The notes under the pieces are model-generated. The model made no database searches. It saw only the letters and a list, made by a program, of their open reading frames with translations, and was not told where the DNA came from. From the NCBI GenBank assembly GCA_021234155.1, contig JAJEKV010000125.1:565178-629177 (forward strand): DNA of 64,000 nt, written 5' to 3'. Position 1 is the stretch's first letter; each line of letters begins with the position of its first letter. Shown here piece after piece: positions 22,901 through 34,660 of the stretch. This DNA comes from Isoetes taiwanensis. Taxonomy: Eukaryota; Streptophyta; Lycopodiopsida; Isoetales; Isoetaceae. The translations under genes and the position numbers were made by a program.

Positions 22901-25900
22901 TACACCCTAAATTAAAGTTTCTGGAATGGAGACTTGGAGAACATGCATGCAATAATAATCTACATACAGACAAGTGGTTCAGCAAACAGCAACCGAACCA
23001 ATTACAAGAATACAAATGTTTACACAGTCTAACTACACCATCAACATCCCCTCTAAACCGTAAAAACTGGCATGTGAACATGCACAGGTGCATTATGACA
23101 TGAAAACATAAATGCGAAACAAGCAGCATAGATTTACTTGCATGAGACAACCTTGCTGGCTAATCTACATGACAAACAAATATGTGGTTAGCCTACCGTG
23201 TTTGGTCGTATGCCCCTTGCCCTCATATCCTTGAAACTGGAGATGGCCAAATTAAGCATCCCTTCTTTGCAAAGATGATCAATCAATATATTGAATGTTG
23301 CTCTAGTGTGAATGATGCCTTCATCATCCATCCTCCTCAATGTGTGTTCAATACCTTCATTTTTCTTCAATTGACAATATGTTTTTAGCAAAGCATTGAA
23401 TAGCCGTATATCAGATCTTCCCTTAGCTCTGTTATTGCTCTCACTTTCAAGTTTTTCAACCATCTCTATATCTCCCTTGTTTGCAAATACAGATATGAGT
23501 GTGCCATAAGCATAACCTCCTGAAATAACAGATAAGAAATAGGATAGTGCTTTGCTGTTCCACAATGACGGCCGCAAAATATCCACATTTACAAGATAAA
23601 AAAATAAGAATCATGCTTGGTTGCCCACTGTTTGCATTCACCTATTTTGTTTTCTTTTCTAACCATGTTTTATAGACATCCTGACCTGCAATCACCGCTA
23701 TCACATCAGGTAGAGACAAGCTTTTAATTTGGCAGACCTTTCTTGGCTCAATTGCAAGCTTTTCTGACATCAAATATGGGGAATGGGCAGAAATAAATGA
23801 ACAGGATGCAGCTGTAAGGTTCATCTTGTATTTGCATTTTTCTCCTGTTTGCAAACTTCAGGCTCTGTCAGAAAGAAACATTAAACTCTTGCAAAAATGG
23901 TCCACTTGCAAAAGATATACCAGAAGCCAATCTTTGTATCAGATTCTTTTCGCAAACCCCCATAAGGGTTTGCCCTTAGACTCAAACTTGAGAGTACAAA
24001 CTCTGAAATCATTGTTTCACTTGTTCTTGTGTATCAAGTTTATCGCAAAAAAACCAACATGGTGGCCTATAGCAAGCTTGAACTTTGTGCCGACGGGTTC
24101 TAATTATGGTTTGCCCTTAAACTCAAACTCGAGAGTACAATTTCTGAAATCATTGTCCCACCAGCTCTAAATCTAGCATTTTCATATCTTCATTGCATAG
24201 TCTCGCTACTACCGAGTTGAATGCTCAGGCTGATCCAACAGCCTAAAAATTAAGATGGAGATGCCTAAAGCATAAATGGTAACTTTTTGTTTTCAAACAA
24301 ATCTTAATAATTGATACTTTAGACTTGTTAGATGCTGGGAACATATTAAATGCGTCAAATTGCCAAGCTTAATTCAGGTGGCCCCTCAATGCATACCTAG
24401 CACAAAACCCCTTTCCTTCATTTCCTTGAAAAGTTCGAGGCACTTGGAAGCATCACCTTCTTTTGCATATGCGTCCATTACTGATGAATACATTGGCTGC
24501 AGAAAAAGTTGGACAATAAAACTCTTGACCTTAAAAAGTGTATACTGTAAAATTCACAAATCAAATTTTAAAATACATGCTAGCAAGATGCATGAATGAG
24601 AGAGAGAGCGTGATTCTTTATGTGACATGGCTCATTTCTAAGAACACTTGTGGTACGCGCGTGCATCTATGCAGGAAACACAGCCACTCTGGCCTTTAGC
24701 TTCCAAGCAAGTACTAAATAGAGAACAACTTGAGCAAAATGTACCTAAAAGCTAAAAGAACTTACTAAGTCAGGTTGTATATCAGAAGCTTGCATCTCGT
24801 AAAAGATCATCATTCCCTTATCGAATAACCTATTGTTCATATAAACATTGACCATCGCATTATATAAAACCTGGAATTCGACAATTACATCTTTCAAGAG
24901 GCATATGCATATGCACAAATATATAGATGGCTAAAAGGGAAATGTACCATATTTGGCTCTAGCCCAGAATTTTTAAGTCCAAGAATATCTGTTCAGCCTC
25001 TGCAGGACACCTTTTCATAGCATACATATTGATAAGATAACTGTAATGGAATAAGTTAGGCATTATTCCTTCACTCCTCATCTCATCAAACAAGGCTAGT
25101 GCATCTGTTTCCTGACCATGAGATGTGTACACATTTAACAAAGCTCCATACACATATTCCTCAGGCTGAAGTCCGCTTGCCTTCATTTCTTCATAAAGTT
25201 GCCGTGCCTTCTTGTGACCATCCATAATATTTTTACAACCGAAGATAACCTGCAATAAGGAATATAGCCACCTAATTTTCAAACCTGTATTAAAATAGAT
25301 GGTGCCTAGTAGTCTTCCGTCATTACTTAGTCATTAATGGCAAGATATTAATCTCAATTGTTGTATGTTCACGTTCAAATTTAGGGGGATCTTGGCACCA
25401 TAGATTTCAGGTATATACATTGTTGATGCTAACCAGAAACAAGTCCTCAAAAAAAGAAATGGTACGGAAAGTTTGTTAAAACGATTAATCAAAGTGCGGA
25501 ATGGGTGGCAGGGAATGCCTACTTGTTTTATTATCAGAAAGGTCATGGCCCCAGAGATAAAATAATTCGCAAAATAAATTGTATGAGCTGATGTGATTCA
25601 TTTCCTGAACACATAAAAGCTAATGTGATTATTTTCCTGTTCAAACTCCCTTGCTGTTTGCTGAACACATATGGGAGATCCATAGGCCATGCACACAAGT
25701 TTTATCTCCATAGCATGGTTGGAAATCATGTTCTGCAGAGAATATTCCCCTTTTTTTTGGAGATTTCTGTCTAATGATCTTACATTCTAATTTCGAACCT
25801 GACTATTTTTCAGGTGGCAAACCGATAACAAAAGCTTGGAATACAGAAGCTTACTGTTGAATATGTTACAATATCCGGTTCAAGTCCATCCTTTTGAAGC

Positions 25901-26800
25901 TTATAGAATAGTTCAAGAGCTCTTCCTTGCCTTCCATTATGTATAAGAGTGCTAAGAATGGCATTACAAACATATATACTGGTCTGCAATTCTTGACTGG
26001 TCAATCTATTGAATATGCGGAGGGCCTTTTCTGCTTGCCCTAGTTTACCAAGAGTAACAAAAAAACTTGCATATGTTGGTGCATTGGCTTTGTTCTGTTC
26101 CTCCATCCAATTGAATAGCTGCAGAATTCTCATTAAGTTAGTAAGATAATTGACTGTTTCCAAATGATGTTTATGCACATGAATCTGGATTGTTGTGATA
26201 GAACTATCTTCTAGCAGTAGCAGGTAGTGGTCATGTCTATGAGATGATTCGACGAATAAAAAAAACATGCCAGATATGGACCTGATATACAGCGTCCCAT
26301 CTTTCTAGCTTTACAAGCCGCCGCATAACCAAATTCAAGTCTGTCACCTGTAATGTATGCCCAACACTGCGCGCCCAGAAGTCAAAACCACAAATTCAAA
26401 ACAAATAAGAAACATTACTAGCAACTCACTTGGCGAGGGCAGAACCAATATCAGAAGCAGTTTGCAAGATAAGCATTGCACCTCGACGTTGTGGCCAAGT
26501 GGGTTGCCCATCAACTTCCTTAGATTTTTTATTGGGCGATATGAACAAATATTTTCTGAGGGTACTTGTCAAGGAATAATCTCTTCTGGAGCTCAACCAT
26601 AAATCCTCTCCAGCCATTCGGTTTTTCACTATCTTCTGTACATTTTCAGGATTCTCATTACAAGCAACATTGTCTTCACTTTCTACAAGTGCTTCATTTT
26701 GTTGGGAATACGCTCTCAGGTGCAAATCATGGAGGCGCCATGGTGGGGGAGGCAGAGCTATGGCGTGTTGGCACGGTAAAAATGCAGCAGCCATAGCCAT
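19985..26800 (-). CDS. P-class pentatricopeptide repeat protein, twelve exons, one apparent frameshift
   Basis: PPR proteins bind specific organellar RNAs and affect their stability, splicing or translation. Minus-strand exons: 26800-26430, 26366-26282, 26118-25855, 25249-24948, 24870-24766, 24496-24397, 23519-23197, 22799-22641, 22145-22050, 21976-21917, 21791-21663, 20170-19985, all GT-AG. The product is about 726 residues. The N-terminus is Ala/Leu/His/Pro-rich with few acids, as in an organelle transit peptide. From exon 2 on there are PPR motifs, for example TYASFFVTLGKLGQAEKALR, EYVYGALLNVYTSHGQETDA, FHYSYLINMYAMKRCPAEAE, YNAMVNVYMNNRLFDKGMM, YAYGTLISVFANKGDIEM and TFNILIDHLCKEGM. There is no E, DYW or SMR domain. 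The order of motifs resembles the Arabidopsis At1g10910 group, from memory and unverified. In exon 4 an A5 run near 24,970 reads into a stop; one more A restores KNSGLEPNMV and makes the total 2,181 nt, divisible by three. Sequencing error or a recent lesion are both possible. Confidence 0.88.
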
Positions 26801-27360
26801 TATCGTCGATGTTGGGCTACCTATATATACAGTTTAGCGCATATAGGATAATACTTGATTTCAGAAAAAACTATGCAATGCCTAATAAAATTTATCCTTT
26901 CCTTTTAAATTGATGCCCAGTTTTGGTGGGATTTCCTTGCGATCAAATTCAAACATTAATAAAAACATAGTTGACAACGTCTACTTGGGGCACATATAGT
27001 AAATGTCATTAATTGCATTTTAGTATTATTCTACAATGCTATAGTATATTGGCAACAAAAGCAATATGGTTCAAGCACAAATGTTGGGCTTCGTCCTATA
27101 CGTTGACATTTTCTTCAAAAAGTAGAGTTGTTTCTAAGCTTGTCAATATATTCTTGAAACAATGGTCTTCTTGATTTTTAGCTCAATCATACTCGCACAC
27201 TCCATGTGCCAATATAAACTTAAAGCAACGATATTTTGGATTTCACCTCACATATACTCGCACCCAACATCCTTGTATAATGTCAACATTGCCATATTTA
27301 TTCTTCTGAGATATCCGTGTCCCATATTTCATATTAAGTAAAGTAGTCTTTCTTGACAAT
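26801..27360. other. Upstream flank of the PPR gene
   Basis: AT-rich, with a possible TATA-like 'tatatatac' about 15-25 bp upstream of the start codon at 26,800, probably too close to be the promoter element. No repeat or gene seen. Confidence 0.35.
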
Positions 27361-28140
27361 TTTACAATGTCCTTCAATTATAATGGGATGATTTACAGAA
27401 GCTCATTCAAATTTTCGACCTTCAAGTTTCAATGATATGTGTACTTGGATTATGGCTTTACCATTCAAATTCATTGCTAGAGTTGGCATATTGCAACCCA
27501 TAGATCGCTTTTTTACAATGTCCTTCAACTATAATGGGATGATATACAGGAAACCATTCAATTATTTTCGACCTTCAATTTTCAAATGTGATATGTCTAT
27601 TGGGTTTTATCATCCGAATCGGGGAAAAAATAAGGAACTTCTAAATCCAAGGTGGTGAAATAGACTTGGCTAAAGTATGCCAAAAGTTGAGATGAAAGCT
27701 TCTAATGTTTAGCTAATCTTTTCAAATTTTGCCACCTCTACTTTCTTATATTTAAAAATAAAAAAATCTTCTATCATTTGGCTATTTTGCACTAATTTAA
27801 GACCTAAATATTAATTGATCATAATAGATATAAAGGTTATAAAATAATTTGGCTAAAGTACGTCAAAATTTGAAATAAAAGCTTCTAAGCTTTGGCTAAA
27901 CTCTCCAATTTTTGGCACTTATACTTTCTTACGATTAGCTAAAGTCGGATGAAATGGAGGTGGGGCGTGAAATAGACTTGGCTAATATTTTCTTTTTTTT
28001 GGCCCAAAAAGGGCCATAGTTTAGCCGTTTTTTTCTCAACAAGTCTAAAATTTTGCCATTTAGCTAAGATTAGCCACTAATTTTTTCCCTGATCCGAATT
28101 CATTCTAGAGTTGGCATACAATGGCCCATAGATCACTTCT
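27361..28140. repeat. Tandem duplication (~151 bp unit), second copy split by an insertion
   Basis: Copy 1 runs 27,361-27,511 and copy 2 starts at 27,512; both open with 'tttacaatgtccttcaa.tataatgggatgat'. Copy 2 breaks off at 27,619 and resumes at 28,092 with 'tcattctagagttggcata', matching copy 1. This gives an internal check on the exact ends of the insertion. Confidence 0.85.
27620..28091. mobile_element. Non-autonomous hAT-like element, 472 bp, 8-bp target duplication
   Basis: ATCCGAAT lies on both sides (27,612-27,619 and 28,092-28,099). The ends are CGGGGAAAAAATAAG and, reversed, CAGGGAAAAAATTAG. An 8-bp duplication with CAGGG...CCCTG-type ends is the hAT pattern. The interior holds two imperfect copies of 'ttggctaaagta.g.caaaa' and a GGCCC-A5-GGGCC hairpin, but no transposase. 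Comparison with the neighbouring duplicate copy shows the empty site directly. Confidence 0.75.
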
Positions 28141-28540
28141 GGGATGAACTTTCAAGTGGAACAGAAGCTTACATGCATCAACAGAAGCTTATAATCATTA
28201 ATTGTAGAGCATACCAAGCTTCTACAATTTATTTTACTTAGATACTTACAAGGAGGTCCACACAAATTTAGAAACACAATCCCATCCAACCTGATTGGCA
28301 ATATATGTCTCTGACAAAATTGAATATAAAGTAGACTTTAATTGTTTAGAATACAAATGAACATTATGGAACGATTCCCAATTTTTCATACTACAATTGG
28401 CAGTATGAGCCATTTTACCCCAAGAAAGCAGAAGCTTGTGTAATTTCAACAATAGTTGAGACCATGAAGAAATATTACAAGTTAATGATATAGATCTCTA
28501 GGTTGTGACAATCATGTTAAGGAAAGTAAATATCTTTTGT
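28141..28540. other. No recognisable feature
   Basis: No gene or structured repeat seen between the tandem duplication and the Copia fragment. The upstream part of the Copia element is absent from here. Confidence 0.4.
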
Positions 28541-29746
28541 CTACAATCTTCGGCTGCTTAATAGATCCTTCAAAACCGGAGGAAATATTTATGCAGCAGG
28601 CTAAAGGCTTTGAAATAGAAGGTGACAAGGTTTGGAAGCTAGATCGAGCTGTATATGGGCTAAGACAGTCGCTTAGACAGTGGTACTTGTGCATAGACAA
28701 TTTTTTAAAGGAACATGGATATGCAAAGCTGAAAAATGAAGGGAATTTGTACAAATATAGGTATGAGGATAATTTTTGCATTATAGCCTTGTACGTAGAT
28801 GACTGCATTATGGTCTCAAACAGAATGGAATGCTTGAACAAATGCAAAACAGTTTTGAAAGATAGATTTGAGATGACAGATTTGGGAATGTTGCAAAAAT
28901 TCTTGGGAATAGAGGTAACTAGAGACAAAGAAAAAGGAAGACTTGTCTTGACTCAAAAGGAAAACATCGAAGGAATGATAAGAAGATTTGGCATGACCCT
29001 ATACAATGCAGTGAATACACCTCTGGTCCAAGAACAAAAACTCAGTTCTGATTCATGTCCTTCAACTGAAGCAGAAGTAGAACAAATGGCAAACGTGCCT
29101 TACAGAGAACTAATTGGATGTTTGTTATATGTGTTAAATTGCACAAGGCCAGATATCTCATTTGGGGTAAATATGCTCAGCAGATTTCTGAATAATCCAG
29201 GGAGACAACATTGGCAGATTTCTAAGATTTCTGAAAGGAACTCAGAATTATGGCATTACTTATTGTAACAATAGTTTGAATTTAGTAGCATACTCTGATG
29301 CTGATTGGGCTGGAGATATAGATACGCGCAAATCAACCTCTGGATATGCGCTGATACTTGGAGGAGCATGTATATCTTGGAGAAGTAAGAAGCAAGAAAG
29401 TATAGCTATGTCTACGGCTGAAGCAGAATATAAGGCGGCATCATTAGCTTCACGAGAAATAATATGGGTTAGAAGACTTTTGGAAGAGCTGGGTATACCA
29501 CAAACACAACCAACCAGTCTGTTTTCAGACAATATGAGTTGCATTTCAATCACAAGAAATCCAATGCTGCACGAAAGAACGAAACACATTGAATTGCATG
29601 TCCATTACATTAGGGAAATGGTTGCTTCTGGACTTATCACAGTGGAATATATTCATACAGATGACCAGGTTGCTGATATCTTGACTAAGGCAATCACTAT
29701 CACAAACTTTCAGAAGTTGCAAAGTGGCGGGAGTACATCGTGTTAA
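28537..29746 (+). mobile_element. Ty1/Copia fragment: reverse transcriptase and RNase H
   Basis: The first frame (28,537-29,268) is Copia RT: EEIFMQQAKGFE, LDRAVYGLRQSLRQWY, the catalytic YVDDCIMVS, FEMTDLGMLQKFLGIEV, and YRELIGCLLYVLNCTRPDIS. The second frame (29,276-29,746) is RNase H: YSDADWAGDIDTRKSTSGY, STAEAEYKAAS, RTKHIELHVHYIREMV and DQVADILTKA. The two are one gene: a 1-nt indel with loss of about two codons near 29,222, in the HWQ-x-LRFLKGT block, separates them. Gag, protease and integrase are missing, so the copy is 5'-truncated and not mobile by itself. Both frames are otherwise open, so the insertion is fairly recent. Confidence 0.92.
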
Positions 29747-30323
29747 AAAGGCAAAGACCGTAATAAAAGTAAATTAGAGCATAGAATGAAGGTTGCTGCA
29801 GTATGAATTAGAAGCAAATATGAAGTGAAATGATCGGTTGCCTCAGTTACAGTTTAATACTGTTTGATGCATGCCTGAAATACAGTTAGATATTGATTCA
29901 TGAAGGCAGAATGAAGGTTAATATGTGTCATGAATCAATATCTCTAGTTGCAGGTTAGTGAACTAGGTTAAAGGAGAAAAACTTATTATATTAAAGATGT
30001 CGAGACCATGGGATATATGAAGTTATCAGAGCTAATGATTTTGTGGGTTAACTATTACCGATAGAAAATAGAGCCCGCCAAAATAAGATGGTGACAAAAA
30101 GAATGGACGTGAATAGAATCAAGCTGAGCTGATGCGAGCCGTGGGGAAGGCGATAAAAGAAGATTACCAATTCGAGAATTGGGAGGCAGCAGAACCACGG
30201 AGGTGAATCGGCTCTAGGAGGAACCGATCTGTAAGTTCATATTGAACATTGATGTAGGCGAAATGTTTATTATCTCATATGCTTTGATTCATTGTCAATC
30301 AAACAAGTGTATTTTTTATTGCA
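29747..30323. other. Region downstream of Copia, with a perfect 16-bp hairpin
   Basis: A perfect inverted repeat, AGATATTGATTCATGA at 29,888-29,903 and its complement at 29,928-29,943, encloses a 24-nt loop. The stretch could be what remains of the Copia 3' LTR, but no 5' LTR is present to compare. Nothing else was recognised. Confidence 0.5.
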
Positions 30324-33019
30324 TTATAATGGCTTTGCAATGTAATGGTTCAATGGTTTAAGTAATTGTGAAGTATTTGTGTTAAAGCTATAAGACAACG
30401 TGATTGACTTGATTTGCATTTGAGATTTGAATAAATTTTCAATCGTCAATCCGTGGTAAAGGATATCGATCTTTAATTGTTGCTTTGTTAAGAACCCGCG
30501 ATAATCTATGCACATCGATAGTTTCATCTTTTTATTAACCGATGCAAAAAAGGAGAGGATAAATCCCTTTTCAAGCAACTACTTAACCTGCTTTTTAACT
30601 TCCTCTAACTCAAGAGGACTTAAGCGGTAAGGTGCTCTTGCCATTGGTTTAGTTCCAAGCTCAAGGTCAATCTCATGCTCCACTCCTCTTGACGGAGGTG
30701 GCCCTATAGGCAACTCCTCGAGAAACACATCCTTATATCTTTCTAAAAGATCAAGTAATTGAGGATGAAGCTGGGAACTTCCATCCAGTTTCTCTACACG
30801 TGAATTACAAGTTTTCATGCATATATCATCATCATATACATATATTCAAAAAACTTGATTATTATTCACTCTATCTAAAAGCAGTTTTGGCCTGAGTGGC
30901 CGATAACAATTTCCCGGATCCCACGTAAGGTGACTTAGTGTCTTTTAACTCAAAAGTTAAAACAGATGCCCGATCAATGAGGTTAACGTCAGGTTGAAGC
31001 CTCTTTATCCCCAAAATGACATCATAATGTTTTAAATTGATCAAATCAACATCAATTCTAAATTGTACCGCTTTTAGATGAACTTCTATCTTGAAGTATC
31101 AAGTCCCATACTAGCGCTTGTTGATCTCCATCTTTGAACACGAGAATAAGCCTCTCCTTCAACCATATATAGAGTCACCTTCATCGCTCTGGGCCTAGCT
31201 CCCTTGCTAAGTGCGCACAAGGGGGTTCACATAGTTTTGTCCGTACAAACCCGGAGGTTAGAAAGGGTTTGTTTTCCCTTTAAATCCATTACATACACTG
31301 CACCTAGGGTGTTTTTGGGGTTTTAGGGCAATTTTGGCACCGTGATGTGGTGGAAAAGGGTTTTGAAAAAATTCAAACACGATACAAAGGGGTTTTGCCA
31401 AGGTGGCATACCCCCCATACATCCCCCTGAGTTTGCAAACAAGAAATTGTCGATTCTTTCATTGAGAATCAATAAGAATGACTACATTCTTTTCCTTGAT
31501 TCTACCTAGAACATGAATAACTTTACCAAAGAAAACCTTAGAAGAAACATTTACCATGCTTTCTTCCCTCGCAGTCGACAACATCTTCGCGGCTTCACCA
31601 TCCGGATGGTGTTTTGGCCATTGCGATTGCCGCTTTCTTTTTTGCGGCTTGGGACATTTCTTCGCATAATGACCCATGCCCGAAATTATAACATTTTATA
31701 GCTTCGCTTTTTTCGATTGGAAACTTTAGACTGCGGGGAGCCTTTTTATTTGCTTGATTCGCTTCCCCTTCTTAGTAGATGACGCTCCATCCCGGAGAAT
31801 TTTTCAGTTCGTTTTTGACTTCCAATCAAATCTTTTCTTGGTCTTCGAGGTTCCTCATGACCAACCAATTTCTTGGTAAGCTCAAATTGCCTCTCGAAGC
31901 CTTTGGGTTCGTTTGCAAAAAGCGTGTCTTAATATCGATTTCCTTTAAACCATTCACAAAGTGGTCCACCCTCATATGAGGGACAAGGTTTGGAAGTCTC
32001 ATGAAACAACCCCAGAGCTTATTAACATACTCCTATAAAGTTCGATCTGCGACCGACTCGGTGAGTGATATTAGTGCATGACAACTATCAAAATGAGACG
32101 ATACTCATCTTTAAATCATTTACAAAAAATGGGTCCAAGATCGAAAGGTCTTTGCTGTCAATGTGAATAGCCCACCATGAAGCGGCGGCACCTTTCGGTT
32201 TAAAGAGGCGATGCAACACCATTGCCATATCGCATTTCTTAGTAGCGCGATAATATAGTTTCATCTAATTCCAACCGGAGCATAGCATCCTCCTAAGCTT
32301 ACCGGCTACGTCAAATTCGCGGCATCTTCATCTTTTCAAGAGCCTTGATCTCTCCTCGAGAGAGTCCATTTAAGATCTCCTCAACATGCTCAACCATAGC
32401 CGGGTTTTCGAGGTGTCCAGGCATAGTTGATTCAACCCCAAGTGGTGCACTTTCATGACCACCCATCCCTTGCAAGCATTACCTCGCACCATTTGGGTTG
32501 TAGAGTTGTTTGCGGCACTCCTAGAGGATTACGCATGGCCATCAAGAGATTCTTTATGCGTTGCTGCAGCTCTCAATAATCCATCGATTGATTTGCCTTT
32601 GCATATTGTCCGTAATTTTAGCAACCAAAGATGCTCATCATGAGAATCCCCTGGTGTAGCAATAACTACCGCCGATCATCAATATTGGTGATGTATGAGC
32701 ACGCTCCCGAGCCTACTCCACTAATAATAGCACTTTGCCCCACTAGTCGCCAAGCCCCCTTGTGGAATTGAAACACTCCGGGGCATCCCGTTTTCAACAA
32801 GTAGGTTGCATGCTAACAAGAAGGTGGAAGGAGTGACAACCCTACACTAGGTTGTGCCATGCCTCAAAAGTCGAACACGGGCAAGTCCTCCAAGTGGATG
32901 GTCTCGTTATGGGTACTATGCCATCGACCAATGTTATTTATTGGCGGCAAACCATCAATTGGTTATGCCATTCCCTGCGTTGTATCAAGCATGGCTCCAA
33001 ACCATGCTCGATACCAAAT
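30324..33019 (-). mobile_element. Gypsy fragment, minus strand: gag, protease start, RT start
   Basis: Reading on the minus strand from the LTR inward: gag-like sequence around 32,050-31,790 (YVNKLWGCFMRLPNLVPHMR, VDHFVNGLKEID), a zinc-knuckle remnant at about 31,700-31,640 (GHYAKKCPKP), a protease start (VFFGKVIHVLGRIKEKNVV then LIDS, where the family has DSGA), and the N-terminal part of RT at 30,818-30,579 (EELPIGPPPSRGVEHEIDL, RAPYRLSPLELEE) running on to CIDYRGFLTK at about 30,500. The rest of RT, RNase H and integrase are missing. Many frames are broken. A primer-binding-like GGTATCGAGC (complement of 33,006-33,016) lies next to the LTR edge. Confidence 0.8.
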
Positions 33020-33903
33020 TGTCATAACCCATACGAAGTGCGACGATTGTGCTACTTAGAACTCCCGAGTTCCCCTCAATAGCGAGTTCCCTTAACTCCC
33101 CATGCACAAACCATTACTGATTCCTAGGATCAGCCTGAAACCCAGCTTCAGAAGTTCTATCACAAGAACCCAATACTGCAATAGCAAGATTGCTCAAAGA
33201 AGAGTCAAGAATGCTCCAAGCGGAACAACTCCACAAACAAACACCAAATTATGGAATAACTCGGAACAACCCGAATTGATCCTCAATCAATTTGAAATGG
33301 ATTAGAACACTCAAAAACAGAAGATCAAGCAGTAAGGAAAAGCAAGGTGCTCTAATTGCTTAGCTCAAGCAGCAAAATTGTGATGTCTTTTGTCTTTCTC
33401 TTGCTTAACATTTTTGCTATGCACTTGGTTGGTAATATTATGATGCAGGTTATTTCCATGGAAATCCCGGGGATCTTCTCAATCAAAGCTCCATCTCAAG
33501 GGGCAAAGCGGTCCTCTTGGCATACTTCACATTTTGTGATTGATTTGTCTCAACTATTTGACACTTTTATCTTGATTTAACTTTTGTAACCTGATACCTA
33601 TTTTTTGAGGTTAAGTATATTTTGGTGAAACTAATGAGGAAGTTCACACTCCCATTAGTGGCTTTAATTAATTAATGGAAAAAACATCTCTTACTCTCAA
33701 AAAAAAAAAAAAAGTGATGTCCAAAGCCGTCTCCAATTCCTTATATAGGACTACTAGGGCTAAGATTACCCAAATAAAGGTTGTGGCAGTTTATTTTAGC
33801 TCAAGTGAGCTTTCCTTGATCAGATTCGACCTTTTCCAACAAATCCAAAGGCCGTACCAGATCAGTCATGATGAGGCAAATCCAATTTTGCCCTTTTAAC
33901 ACA
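33020..33903 (-). repeat. Probable 5' LTR of the minus-strand Gypsy fragment
   Basis: On the minus strand the putative LTR begins TGTTAAAAGGGC (33,903) and ends GGGTTATGACA (33,020), so it has TG...CA ends and lies two bases from an initiator-Met-type primer-binding site. After removing the retroposon at 33,388-33,713 it would be about 550 bp. Without a second LTR the outer end is a guess. Confidence 0.4.
33380..33721 (+). mobile_element. Poly(A) retroposon with 8-bp target duplication
   Basis: GTGATGTC is repeated at 33,380-33,387 and 33,714-33,721. The 326-bp insert ends with an A15 run. There is no complete domain; a 5'-truncated L1-type LINE 3' end or a SINE is likely. It lies within the probable Gypsy LTR, so it came later. 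Confidence 0.6.
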
Positions 33904-33949
33904 TAAATCAATCAAAATGAAGCCGTCTCAGCCCCATAAAGCAATGGTT

Positions 33950-34660
33950 AAGTGGTTTTTTGCAAGGCCCTTTATAATTTATTTAATTGCCACCTTAACA
34001 TACAAAATAAATGCCATTTAAAAACCCATATGCCGCTTCTAGGCAAGAGGCTGCCTTTGAACATTCCTGTGCCACCCAAATTGGCACTTCCAAGGCAAAC
34101 TCCAGGTCCCAATGCCTCAAGCGTGACTTGCCCTTGTACGGTAACACAATACTACCTCGCACCATCTACCCATGAAAAAGCGCCGATCCATTGCCTCTAT
34201 CCGACAGGTGCACATCATCTCGGACTGAGACGGGAAATGGATTGGGGGTGGAGCTGCGGAAGGCTTAATGCCACACCCTTGAGCTGTCCAAAGATATGAT
34301 GAAATTTGGACATGCTATGCTAAGATGGTCCGTCCGCCCGGAATGTTGAGCACGACCTGGGATGCGGATGATGGGATGGTACCTTCAAGAGGTCATGGAT
34401 CGACGGGACCTACCTTGGTCCTCGGGCACTCCCCGACATGTGTACATATTTCTTTCCCCTCATGATAGATGTCTATACAGTTTGACAACATTCTTATTCC
34501 TCGCCATGATTTCCCTAAAAATCCTTTGGGGGGGGCTTTTTAACCCTGACAATAATAAGTTTCTTTCGGCCTCTTTTTTGGGTCCCATAGACCGATTGGT
34601 CTCGTGGATCTATAAAAAAAAAATCTATTCTATTCTATTATATTCTATTTTAAAATGGCA
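33950..34660 (+). mobile_element. 5'-truncated LINE, 3' end with (TATTC)n tail
   Basis: The segment 34,150-34,270 (CCATCTACCCATGAAAA..., 'acaggtgcacatcatctc', 'gagacgggaaatggat') matches the reverse complement of 46,480-46,350 in the minus-strand LINE. The 3' end 'gggtcccatagaccgattggtctcgtgg' followed by (TATTC)n at 34,620-34,652 matches the tail of that LINE at 45,949-46,012. Both are therefore copies of one family. Only 3' sequence is left and no RT remains here. Confidence 0.7.

Noticed and set aside
22587-23150. 187-codon minus-strand frame
   Set aside because: Only its C-terminal part (exon 22799-22641) is PPR coding; the rest is intron read through in frame, as the splice sites and loss of motif show.
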